Of a DNA stretch of 64,000 bases, positions 25,114 through 32,651 are shown one piece after another. Both the position numbers and the translations under genes were made by a program. The first letter of the stretch is position 1. Every line of letters begins with the position of its first letter. Below the pieces are notes generated by a model, which worked only from the letters and a program-made list of their open reading frames with translations, was not told the origin of the DNA and made no database searches. Source of the DNA: Aquiflexum lacus (GTDB taxonomy: Bacteria > Bacteroidota > Bacteroidia > Cytophagales > Cyclobacteriaceae); NCBI RefSeq assembly GCF_015476655.1, contig NZ_JABFHF010000001.1, forward strand, positions 248,001 through 312,000, given 5' to 3'.

Positions 25114-25878
25114 ATGTCAATAACAAAAGAAAGTGAATTAGTAGCCATGAAAAAGGCAAGTGACGTTGTGGCCTACACCTTAAAGGAAATGATAAAATTT
25201 GCTAAACCAGGCATGACTACTAAAAAACTGGATGATTATGGAGCAGATATTTTAAAAAGCTATGGAGCAAAGTCTGCACCTTACGAAACATACAATTTTC
25301 CAGGTTGGACATGTATCAGTGTAGATAATGAATTTTGTCACGGTATCCCATCAAATAAAAGAATTTTAAAAGAAGGTGATTTAATAAATATAGATGTGTC
25401 AGCAGAACTTGAAGGATATTGGTCTGACAATGGTGGCTCATTTGTCCTTGGAGAGGATATTCATCAACATCAAAAATTAGTTGACGCATCTAAAGAAATA
25501 TTAAAAAAGGCAATAAATAATATTAAAGGAGGAGTAAAAATAGCTGACATAGGGCATCTTATGGAAACCGAAGCTAAAAAGAGAGGGTATAAAGTTGTTA
25601 AAAATTTGGGAGGGCACGGAATCGGAAGAAGTTTACACGAGCAACCGGACGAGTTACTAAATTATAAAAACAGATTTGACCATAGACGGTTTAAAAAGAA
25701 CTCTGTTGTGGCAATTGAGACTTTTATTTCAACTTTGTCCTCATACACGGTTGAACTTAATGACGGCTGGACAATGGTTGGTAACAAAGGTGGCTTTATG
25801 GCGCAGCACGAGCATACAATTGTCATAACGGACGGACATCCGATTATCCTAACAGAGAACAATGAGATTTTTAACTGA
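25114..25878 (+). CDS. map: Type I methionine aminopeptidase
   Basis: 254 residues, full length for the type I enzyme that removes initiator methionine from new proteins. All five metal ligands are present: D94 and D105 (INIDVSAELEGYWSDNGG), H168 (NLGGHGIG), E202 (AIETF) and E233 (QHEHTIVIT), plus the substrate histidine in NEFCHGIPS. There is no N-terminal zinc-finger extension. It stands alone among accessory genes, far from the ribosomal-protein and secY genes where the housekeeping map gene usually lies, so this is probably a second, acquired copy. Why such a copy would be useful here is unknown. Confidence 0.93.
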   Translation: MSITKESELVAMKKASDVVAYTLKEMIKFAKPGMTTKKLDDYGADILKSYGAKSAPYETYNFPGWTCISVDNEFCHGIPSNKRILKEGDLINIDVSAELEGYWSDNGGSFVLGEDIHQHQKLVDASKEILKKAINNIKGGVKIADIGHLMETEAKKRGYKVVKNLGGHGIGRSLHEQPDELLNYKNRFDHRRFKKNSVVAIETFISTLSSYTVELNDGWTMVGNKGGFMAQHEHTIVITDGHPIILTENNEIFN

Positions 25879-26043
25879 AAAGGGCAAAAAAATAAAGCCG
25901 AACCGTTAATGATGTATATAGCCATCAAGCAGGATCTTTAGAAGTAGTTGTTTAATCTAGGGGAGGGTTGTTATTAAAAATGCCGGGAATTCTAAATAAA
26001 GAAAACAGTTCCTATCTTAAAAATCAATTGATATATTTCTTCC

Positions 26044-26379
26044 ATGGACAGCGCAGCACTTAGGGAATTAGTAAGGGATTATCAATTTGGACTAAGGGAT
26101 GATATCGAAGTGCTGGAATCCTATTTCAATCATGTTTGGTGTTTTATAGATGGAGATGGGTATGAGTTTACCCTTTTGTATGGCAAGGGTATCTATGCTA
26201 TCTTATACCATCACCGGAAGTCGAGGCAGGTTGCCATAGACTTTCTGTCCGAGTCCAATCCACTCAGGGACCTTACGCTTTTTGTGGGTGGCTTGGAGGG
26301 ACGGTTCGGGATATCTGTTGAAGATTTTCTACCTAGGATACTGGCAGAGTTTGCACAGGTGGAGGGGAGGGATAATTGA
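26044..26379 (+). CDS. Copy 3 of a dispersed small-protein family (N-terminally truncated)
   Basis: 111 residues starting MDSAALRELVRDYQFG. It aligns with residues 29-139 of the full copy at 24376 and keeps the motifs LLYGKGIYAI, YHHR and the terminal VEGRDN. An in-frame TGA lies a few codons upstream of the ATG, so the N-terminal 28 residues of the full copy are truly missing. The upstream flank is shared with copy 1. It is followed after 62 bases by an AAAATACC...GGGTATTTT element. Whether it is expressed is unknown. Confidence 0.6.
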   Translation: MDSAALRELVRDYQFGLRDDIEVLESYFNHVWCFIDGDGYEFTLLYGKGIYAILYHHRKSRQVAIDFLSESNPLRDLTLFVGGLEGRFGISVEDFLPRILAEFAQVEGRDN

Positions 26380-26441
26380 GGGGGTAGGAATAAAAACCTA
26401 AAAATATTATTTTAACCAGCTTTAAATTTTAATTTTTTGGT

Positions 26442-26469
26442 AAAAAATACCGTGAATAGGGTATTTTTT
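26442..26469. repeat. AAAATACC...GGGTATTTT repeat, copy after the third paralogue
   Basis: A-run plus AATACC and GGGTATT plus T-run around the centre GTGAATA. Matches the elements at 21873 and 31515 in arms and length. The T run on the right is compatible with a terminator for the preceding gene. Confidence 0.7.
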
Positions 26470-26531
26470 GTTTTATTTTCTTTGATTAATTTTCTAACCA
26501 ATTCATTGATTTACTTTAAAAAATATTAATT

Positions 26532-27728
26532 ATGAAAAGATTTTCAATAATATTTTTCCTATTCACATTCATTGCTTCTTCATTTGCTCAAACTGAAATT
26601 AGTAAAATCTATCTTAGAATAGATGAATTAGAAAAAAAGGAATTATTAGAAAATAAATCTAAAAAAATTAATCACCTAAAAACACCTTTTAAAATAACAG
26701 CTGTTACAATACATGTCGAAGAAGGGGTGATAAAAAGGATGTTTGTTGAAACTGATAACCCTATTGATTATAGATTTGAAAATGAAAAGATTATCTCTTT
26801 GAAGCACCTTAACCAAGGAAGGTTAGAAGATTTTTTTTATAACGTAAGGCAAAGTAAATCTGAATTAAGTACTGGAATCCAGTTAAGAGATTTTTTGTAT
26901 TATGATAATTTATCTAAAAATAATTTAATTCCTGATGATGTAACATTTACTCTCACGAAAGAAAGCTCTTCACATACTTTTCAAAAAGGAGGTAGTTTAA
27001 ATATAGATTTAAGAGTCTATACAGACTTAATGGCTACCATTTTTAATGAACCAAATGGATTAATCATGACTGAAGGTGAATTCAAAATAACACTAAACAC
27101 TCAAAATTTACCAAATTCTAATTCGATATTCTTTAATTATATTAATCCCTATTTCCAAATTTCTAGATTTGATAATGAATTTCAGGATGTCATTTTTGAA
27201 AATGATAGAATCACAAATAGGATGGAGCTAATCCAAAAAAGACCATTAACATTTGGAACCAATTTTAACTTCTTTGAAACTAAATATTTATCTGGTTCTA
27301 AGCTAGGTGTTAGTTTTGGATACGAGTATTATTTATCATCTTTAAATACACTTACCCCAGAAAATACTATTGAAAGTGAAAATAGAATAAGAATTAATTC
27401 ACATATTGGTATGGTAGAGACCTATTTGGATTTCAGAATATCAGATTTTACAATTTTTAGAATAAATCCAAGCTTACAAAGACATTCAATAAATAGGACA
27501 TTAAATTTAGCAAGATTTAATGAAGACCCAGAATTTAACAACATTACGTTAGTAAGAAACAAGATTGAATTAATTCATGGTTTAGGTCAAAAGTTAGAAG
27601 ATCGACTTTTCATAAGATTTTATCAATTCTTTAATTTAACAAATAAAGGAAATGATTTTGTTCAGTTTCAAGTCGGGTATTCAAAAGCAATCTCAGGAAT
27701 TAAATCATCAATACTACCTCCTACTTAG
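26532..27728 (+). CDS. Secreted beta-rich, probably outer-membrane protein
   Basis: 398 residues with a clean signal peptide (MKRFSIIFFLFTFIASSFAQ, cleavage after SFA). The mature part has alternating hydrophobic strands and aromatic residues, especially in the second half (FGTNFNFFETKYLSGSKLGV, SFGYEYYLSSL), suggesting an outer-membrane barrel, though it does not end in the typical aromatic residue. No named family is recognised. It stands alone between copy 3 and the IS66 remnant. The A+T-rich codon choice matches the accessory region. Confidence 0.65.
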   Translation: MKRFSIIFFLFTFIASSFAQTEISKIYLRIDELEKKELLENKSKKINHLKTPFKITAVTIHVEEGVIKRMFVETDNPIDYRFENEKIISLKHLNQGRLEDFFYNVRQSKSELSTGIQLRDFLYYDNLSKNNLIPDDVTFTLTKESSSHTFQKGGSLNIDLRVYTDLMATIFNEPNGLIMTEGEFKITLNTQNLPNSNSIFFNYINPYFQISRFDNEFQDVIFENDRITNRMELIQKRPLTFGTNFNFFETKYLSGSKLGVSFGYEYYLSSLNTLTPENTIESENRIRINSHIGMVETYLDFRISDFTIFRINPSLQRHSINRTLNLARFNEDPEFNNITLVRNKIELIHGLGQKLEDRLFIRFYQFFNLTNKGNDFVQFQVGYSKAISGIKSSILPPT

Positions 27729-27836
27729 TAATAGATATCCAACCTCCATTAAATTGTATATTTTGAATTCTTTAAAAAGTTCAAAAATCCGTTACTTCAG
27801 CTAATTTGGCAATAAATTTTCCTGAGAAAGTATGGG

Positions 27837-28091
27837 TATCCATCCGACAGTCCCGGAGTCGGAGATAGGTTAATTTATTTAGACAGGTATTCTTCCCAGT
27901 CTGAGGGTAGGTGCTGATAAAGGTCTTTTTTGTTTATGGCTTTGGACTCTTTCGAACCCGTCATTAAGATAGTCAAATATGTTTATTTTATGGTTTTCGC
28001 AGGTTGCCTTGACGGAGTCTGCGGCAGCGATCATTTCCCCTGTTCTTAATGATCCGGCAAAAAGGAATGCTTTTCTGCAGATGGTCAAAAA
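27837..28091 (-). mobile_element. IS66-type right-end remnant with transposase C-terminus
   Basis: On the minus strand the sequence encodes FLTICRKAFLFAGSLRTGEM, then AAADSVKATCENHKINIFDY, matching the C-terminal segment of IS66 transposases (RKNFLFAGS, then an S-x-x-A-T-C helix). A frameshift near 27930 separates this from the true C-terminus (DLYQHLPSDWEEYL, stop at 27875-27877). The outer end carries TATCCATCCGA (27837-27847), also present at the outer end of the other IS66 remnant. The catalytic part is absent. The 180 bases to its right, up to the next gene, show nothing clear. Confidence 0.75.
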
Positions 28092-28267
28092 GGAATATGC
28101 TGCAAGGTGAAATTTTAAGGATACCCAAAATGAACTTCAACTAATTTTAGCAGGACCTGAAAATGGAGAACTAAGAATAAACGGGACTTTCTTCACGGTC
28201 TGACGTTGGTGTCAATTTTCAGTTGTTTTATACTATTTAGCGCATTAAAAAATATAATGTGTATTCA

Positions 28268-28753
28268 TTACGGACAATTCCCCTTTGATGTATTTGCGGC
28301 AAACCACTTTTTTGTATTCGCCATCATTGCACACTTTAATACAGCAGCATAATAATCTGGTGCAGTTATTTCTTCGCACTCTCGGTTTGCAGGTCTATCA
28401 TTAATTCTCTTACAACAATAGGAATCTTCATTAGGATCATTTTCAAAATCAAAATCTACATTGCCTTCGTCAGAAGAAGTAAAAGAACCACTTTCATAAC
28501 CCCCATCAAATTCAAATCCTGCTAAAACTTTAAATTTAATTTTTAAAATTACTTCAAATTTCTTAACCTGGTCGTTACCTAAAATTAAGAATCGTTGCCC
28601 TTTTCTTCCGTATGAATCTGACACAACATTTGTCTTTTCGAATACAAATTTTCGATTAACTAAAAATTCATTTACAATTTCTAGTTCTGAAGTTTTTGTA
28701 GAATATGTATTTAAAGAGAGATTGTCCTTGAATAAGTTTGGAATAATTATCAT
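28268..28753 (-). CDS. Cys-rich unknown protein, coupled to a membrane protein
   Basis: 161 residues from the ATG at 28753, whose ATGA overlaps the stop of the upstream gene; this coupling decides the start over an upstream ATG. The N-terminal half is basic and strand-rich with a glycine-rich turn (FEFDGGYESGSF). The C-terminal third has five cysteines (SYCCKRI, NRECEEI, VLKCAMM and GNCP), but the protein has no signal peptide. No family recognised. It is the second gene of a two-gene unit. Confidence 0.6.
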   Translation of the reverse strand: MIIIPNLFKDNLSLNTYSTKTSELEIVNEFLVNRKFVFEKTNVVSDSYGRKGQRFLILGNDQVKKFEVILKIKFKVLAGFEFDGGYESGSFTSSDEGNVDFDFENDPNEDSYCCKRINDRPANRECEEITAPDYYAAVLKCAMMANTKKWFAANTSKGNCP

Positions 28754-29355
28754 GGTAATATTTGATTTTGAATGACAGTCATTATTCGTTGAAAGCAAAC
28801 TATAGCAATTATTATTGCAGCACTAATATATAAAATAGTACAACAGACTAACGGGAATGTTATTTTCTTATTGACACTTATCCATTGATTTTCCAAATAT
28901 CTAGTCAAACAACCAGGGAACAAATTATCAACCAAAGCATTTAGTTCTAATTGCTTTTGTAGTTTTGTTTTCTCATCACTAGCTGAATCAGTTTGCCTCA
29001 TTAGATTAATGATTTTGTATCTTGACTCTTCTTGAGCATCGTCTAAATTTGCTAAAACAATTTCCTTTTTTTTATCAGGAAGATAATCAGCTAATTTTAA
29101 CCTACGCCTTTCAATAAAAGCTTCCATATTTTTGAAATCTTTTATTTCTGTAGGAGCAGTAGATCGATAAAGAATAAACATAATTAACAACGCTACGCTA
29201 GAATAAAAAATCTCGTAAAAGCTATTTCCCAACTTTAATTTTTTATTATATAGGCCTAAGAAATCGATTGCAATTGGTAATCCAATTAATACAAAATTGG
29301 AAACCTTTATTATTGGGTCGCTATAGACAGATTTGATATTTTTCCAGCGTAACAT
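28750..29355 (-). CDS. Membrane protein, first of a coupled two-gene unit
   Basis: 201 residues with two hydrophobic segments near the N-terminus (about 20-38 and 47-65) and one near the C-terminus (about 168-188). The middle is charged and helical (FIERRRLKLADYLPDKKKEI), and likely cytoplasmic. It overlaps the next gene by four bases (ATGA), so the two products are probably made in similar amounts and may form a complex. No motif reveals a function. Confidence 0.6.
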   Translation of the reverse strand: MLRWKNIKSVYSDPIIKVSNFVLIGLPIAIDFLGLYNKKLKLGNSFYEIFYSSVALLIMFILYRSTAPTEIKDFKNMEAFIERRRLKLADYLPDKKKEIVLANLDDAQEESRYKIINLMRQTDSASDEKTKLQKQLELNALVDNLFPGCLTRYLENQWISVNKKITFPLVCCTILYISAAIIIAIVCFQRIMTVIQNQILP

Positions 29356-29632
29356 TCTTATTGTTGTGAATGTGTTATCTAAAATAAATATTATTTATTT
29401 CAATTTAAAGTTATTTTCGTTTACAAATTTAACCATTATTGAATTATCTCTGGGAACCAAAGGTTTAATGATCATAATTACTTCAGCCAACAACTAAGTA
29501 TTTGTGCGGATTGTAAAGCCACTTAATAAAACGCTGCCAGCCCTCCGCAAGACTGGTCATATTGCCAGCTCCATTTTTTTTTAGGAATCGGTGAGGAGCC
29601 TTTGGCTGATTGAGGATTTCAGTGTTTTTTTT

Positions 29633-29794
29633 GGAGTAAAAAAAGTGCGAAATACAACTTTCGGTCCTGTAAGGCTTTCCAAAGATGAATTGACCGCAAA
29701 ATGGTTAATGAAAATTGAAAAACTTAGTCAAACGAATATGTAAGCCATTGATTTCTTGTCAGAATCCGATCCTGACAAAGCAACATTGAATTAG
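29633..29794 (+). pseudogene. Decayed gene fragment, partly similar to the small paralogue family
   Basis: A frame with protein-like content (GVKKVRNTTFGPVRLSKDEL, then MKIEKLSQTNM) is interrupted by a TAA, then continues AIDFLSESDPDKATLN to a TAG. The last part resembles the VAIDFLSESNPL motif of the three-copy family at 22-26 kb at both protein and DNA level. No start codon is seen. I read it as a fourth, badly decayed relative, with low certainty. The rest of the 435-base intergenic stretch holds no gene. Confidence 0.35.
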
Positions 29795-30591
29795 GATGGA
29801 TGTCGCTTTTCGGGGACAACTTCCAGCATTTCCAGAAAACAGTTTTTCCATTGACTTGCGGACAAACAAACAATTTGGGCATTAAGGTTTATTCCGAACT
29901 TTTCCGCAATTGACCTGACCTGACTTTTTCTGAAAATCGACTTTAGAGCTGTTCTGACAGTTAAATCAGGCTTCTCTAAAAGAATGGAAATAAACGCTAA
30001 GTATTTGACTTTAAACTCAAAATCAAATGACGACTGTTTTCTTTTAATGCTTAACAAAGCTGACTTGACAGTTGGTGGAGGTAAGAAACTTTCCGGACTT
30101 ACCTCATATAGAAGTTTTAAATCAAAGAATGTATGATATAACACTGTATAGGGATTGTAAATCTTGTTAAAAAACAACTTTTGAGTAGGCTCGAACTGAA
30201 GGACAATACAGCCTCCTAGAAAATTTTCAAGACTTTCAAACATCAGGATTTTGAAAATATTTGAAGTAATACCAAATGGAATATTTGAGATTACTTTAAA
30301 GGGCGATTTGGGAACCTCAAAATTTCTGAAATCACAAGCGACAACTTTAACATTACAGGCATTGGAAAATAGCTTGCGTAAATGTTCAACCAAAGCGGTG
30401 TCGTTTTCAATAGCAACAACATTCTTGGCGATTTTCAATAAATGAACAGTAAGAAACCCCTTGCCTGCCCCAATATCTAAAACCGTATCTTGACTATTTA
30501 TATTTGCTTGTTTTATTGCATCTTCTATTAGCACTTTATCAATAGTAAAGTGCTGACCCGTGAAACGAACGGGCAATTTCTTTTTTGTCAT
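29791..30591 (-). CDS. Erm(F)-like 23S rRNA (adenine-N6)-methyltransferase
   Basis: 266 residues, the same length as Erm(F) and very close to it as I remember that sequence (start MTKKKLPVRFTGQHFTIDKV). SAM-binding motifs are intact: LDIGAGKGFLTVHL (motif I), AIEND (motif II), CDFRNF (motif III) and the catalytic SNIPFG (motif IV, N103-I-P-F106; Phe replaces the more usual Tyr, and the Erm family tolerates both). The C-terminal helical domain includes LEKPDLTVRTALKSIFRKSQ. Enzymes of this family dimethylate A2058 of 23S rRNA and give resistance to macrolides, lincosamides and streptogramin B. It lies between a decayed fragment and a gene-free spacer, away from any complete transposon. No regulatory leader peptide was identified. 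Confidence 0.93.
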   Translation of the reverse strand: MTKKKLPVRFTGQHFTIDKVLIEDAIKQANINSQDTVLDIGAGKGFLTVHLLKIAKNVVAIENDTALVEHLRKLFSNACNVKVVACDFRNFEVPKSPFKVISNIPFGITSNIFKILMFESLENFLGGCIVLQFEPTQKLFFNKIYNPYTVLYHTFFDLKLLYEVSPESFLPPPTVKSALLSIKRKQSSFDFEFKVKYLAFISILLEKPDLTVRTALKSIFRKSQVRSIAEKFGINLNAQIVCLSASQWKNCFLEMLEVVPEKRHPS

Positions 30592-30918
30592 TAATTTATT
30601 CTTTCAGGTGAATACTTGAATTCAAATCGTAGAGAAGTGAATAGACAGTATTACCCGACAGAGCAACTAGGACAAAGCAATGCCATCAAAAAAAAGACAG
30701 CACTCACAAAGCATAGACTGATTGTCTTGACCAAAAAGATTGATTGGAATTTATTCAGGACTGCCTATCACTTAGATAGAAGTCCATAGTCTGCAAAGAC
30801 AAAACATAGAGGTATTAATTAAATTTATAAGTCTGCAAAATTAGTAACTTTGCTTGACAAATTACCGAGAAAGAAGAGGAAATGAATGCCTTGTGTTTAA
30901 TATGATCTAAATAGAAGC
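30592..30918. other. Spacer between divergent erm-like and unknown genes
   Basis: No gene is seen. It must hold promoters for both directions. Toward the right-hand gene, TAACTTTG at 30845-30852 matches the TAnnTTTG minus-7 element of Bacteroidota, but no clear TTG is placed at minus 33. No leader ORF typical of inducible erm genes was found. Confidence 0.4.
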
Positions 30919-31389
30919 ATGGAATCAACAGATTTATTAAATGAATACTTGTCAAAGAAAAGTAAGGTGTTTACCTCCTCAAACGGGTTGACATTGGGAC
31001 AACTGGAAGAGGGGATCTATTCCAGTCATAAGTTCTCAGTTGAGGAGATTGGTTTTGATTATGAATTATTTACCGAACCTGAAAGTCTTCATGAATTTAT
31101 TGAAAATTATAAGTTGGAGAGTTTGGATAAAATTGATGATATGGGTTACCGGGACATTTGGATCAGGTATCTCAAAAGGGAAGCTGAAATGGAAGTTACC
31201 CAATCAGAACTACAGGAAGCGCCCTTGACTTTCAGGTTGTATAAGGGGAAAACAATGATTTATTCGAGGGTTTTACATTTTTATGATGAGGTTAACAGGC
31301 ACCTGACTTTGCCCGAGGATTTCTTTGACTATTTCCTGCATAATGAAAAAAAATTGAATGTGGCGGTGGAAAATATGTATAGGTATTAA
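30919..31389 (+). CDS. Unknown soluble protein
   Basis: 156 residues (MESTDLLNEYLSKKSKVFTS), acidic, no signal peptide or membrane segment. Helical at first, with a strand-rich C-terminal part ending in NVAVENMYRY. No family recognised. It stands alone, followed by an AAAATACC...GGGTATTTT element, which is where two other small unknown genes in this window are also found. Confidence 0.55.
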   Translation: MESTDLLNEYLSKKSKVFTSSNGLTLGQLEEGIYSSHKFSVEEIGFDYELFTEPESLHEFIENYKLESLDKIDDMGYRDIWIRYLKREAEMEVTQSELQEAPLTFRLYKGKTMIYSRVLHFYDEVNRHLTLPEDFFDYFLHNEKKLNVAVENMYRY

Positions 31390-31405
31390 AGGGAAACTGA
31401 AGACA

Positions 31406-31531
31406 ATGAAGAATAGATTCGAGATAAATACCAATCCTATTTTATCAGGTATTATTGATCAGATCAAAGCCACTTTAAGGTGTCCAAAATTTAGGGAATA
31501 CAATAATATCATCGAAAAATACCGTGTTTAG
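31406..31531 (+). CDS. Possible very small protein ending in the repeat element
   Basis: A 41-codon frame (MKNRFEINTNPILSGIIDQI, then KFREYNNIIEKYRV) starts 17 bases after the preceding gene and takes its stop codon from the palindromic element. The composition is protein-like, but nothing else supports translation. It could be a decayed 5' fragment of a longer gene. Confidence 0.3.
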   Translation: MKNRFEINTNPILSGIIDQIKATLRCPKFREYNNIIEKYRV

Positions 31532-31542
31532 GGTATTTTTTT
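31515..31542. repeat. AAAATACC...GGGTATTTT repeat, copy at 31.5 kb
   Basis: AAAAATACC and GGGTATTTTTTT around the centre GTGTTTA. Same layout as the elements at 21873 and 26442. The remaining 210 bases before the VOC gene contain no gene. Confidence 0.7.
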
Positions 31543-31753
31543 CATTTATGAAAACCCTAAATTTCAAGAGGGATAGATAATAACCGCTAATGTTTTTTTA
31601 AGTCCAGATGCTTTGTAATTTAAATTGAATGCTTGAATTGATTTAATGGTTGGTGTTAGGAAAGTATTCTGAGTTTTTAAAACCAATCTTCTTATTTGCG
31701 AAACCTTATGCAGGCAATAAAACCACAACACTGAAACAAATTAAAACTAGGGT

Positions 31754-32137
31754 ATGAAAAACAAATTGACACACTTCGCCATTCACATAGACGATATTGA
31801 ACGGGCTAAAAAATTCTATGATGGGGTTTTTGATTGGGGTTTTAACTCTTATGGACAAGATGACTTTTTACAAATCAAAGCTGATAAAACTGAAGATGGA
31901 GAATTGATTGGAGCAATGCAGTCAAGAAAATATTCACCGGTTTCTGAAAAAATAATTGGATTGGAATGCACTATTGGGGTTGAAAATATAGAAACCATAA
32001 TTAAAAAGGTTGAGGATAATGGCGGGCAAGTCCTTATGCCAAAGACGGCAATACCCTATGTCGGCTGGATATCAAAGTTTTTAGACACTGAAGGGAATCT
32101 ATTTTGTGCAATGCAATATGACAATGATGCAATATGA
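31754..32137 (+). CDS. VOC-family (glyoxalase-like) protein
   Basis: 127 residues with the paired beta-alpha-beta-beta-beta modules of the vicinal oxygen chelate fold: KLTHFAIHIDDIERAKKFYD, then GLECTIGVENIETIIKKVED and the closing strand DTEGNLFCAMQYD. Possible metal ligands are His8 and the Glu near the end of each module. VOC proteins include glyoxalases, resistance proteins and antibiotic-binding proteins; the substrate cannot be deduced. It overlaps the start of the DUF1801 gene by four bases (ATGA), so both are co-translated. Confidence 0.85.
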   Translation: MKNKLTHFAIHIDDIERAKKFYDGVFDWGFNSYGQDDFLQIKADKTEDGELIGAMQSRKYSPVSEKIIGLECTIGVENIETIIKKVEDNGGQVLMPKTAIPYVGWISKFLDTEGNLFCAMQYDNDAI

Positions 32138-32574
32138 CAAAACCAAAAGCAATTCATCCTGACTTTCAGTTTTTCTTGGACTTAAAAGACCAGGAAGTAA
32201 TTGACCTGTTTAATGATATACGCCAATATATCCTGGATTTATATCCTGACAGCAATGAACTTCTGTATCATACCCACGCCTTGACAGCAGTATTTTCAAT
32301 TTCAGACAAGCTAACAGATGCATTTTGTATGTTGCCGATCTATTCAAACCACCTGAATTTGGGATTTAATAAAGGGACACTTTTAAAAGATCCTAATAAA
32401 CTTTTGATAGGAACTGGGAATTTGATAAGGCATGTAGATGTGAAAATGCCATCCGACTACAGAAACCCAAAAGTGAAGGCATTGATTGAAGAAGCAATTG
32501 AGTTTGCAATCCGTGATATGGACAAGCCTACAAAATTTACAGGGCAGACAATATCCAAGATAAAATTCAAATAG
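32134..32574 (+). CDS. DUF1801 protein
   Basis: 146 residues of the DUF1801/YdhG family: the segment DVKMPSDYRNPKVKALIEEA and the earlier NHLNLGFNKGTLLKD are characteristic. The biochemical function of this small fold is not established. It overlaps the VOC gene by ATGA, suggesting a shared role. VOC and DUF1801 genes are commonly neighbours in stress-response clusters of Bacteroidota, though no specific pathway can be named. Confidence 0.8.
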   Translation: MTKPKAIHPDFQFFLDLKDQEVIDLFNDIRQYILDLYPDSNELLYHTHALTAVFSISDKLTDAFCMLPIYSNHLNLGFNKGTLLKDPNKLLIGTGNLIRHVDVKMPSDYRNPKVKALIEEAIEFAIRDMDKPTKFTGQTISKIKFK

Positions 32575-32651
32575 GGGTACAATGTACATTAAGCAAAATG
32601 CATTTCGAGGACACTACCCAATGCCAATCAGCAAGGGTTATAAATTGAGTA

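Noticed and set aside
13903-28091. Composite transposon bounded by the two IS66 remnants
   Set aside because: Both fragments extend to the right from their outer ends, so they are not the two ends of one element.
29791-30591. KsgA/RsmA housekeeping methyltransferase
   Set aside because: Sequence follows Erm(F) in length, start and motif order far more closely than RsmA.
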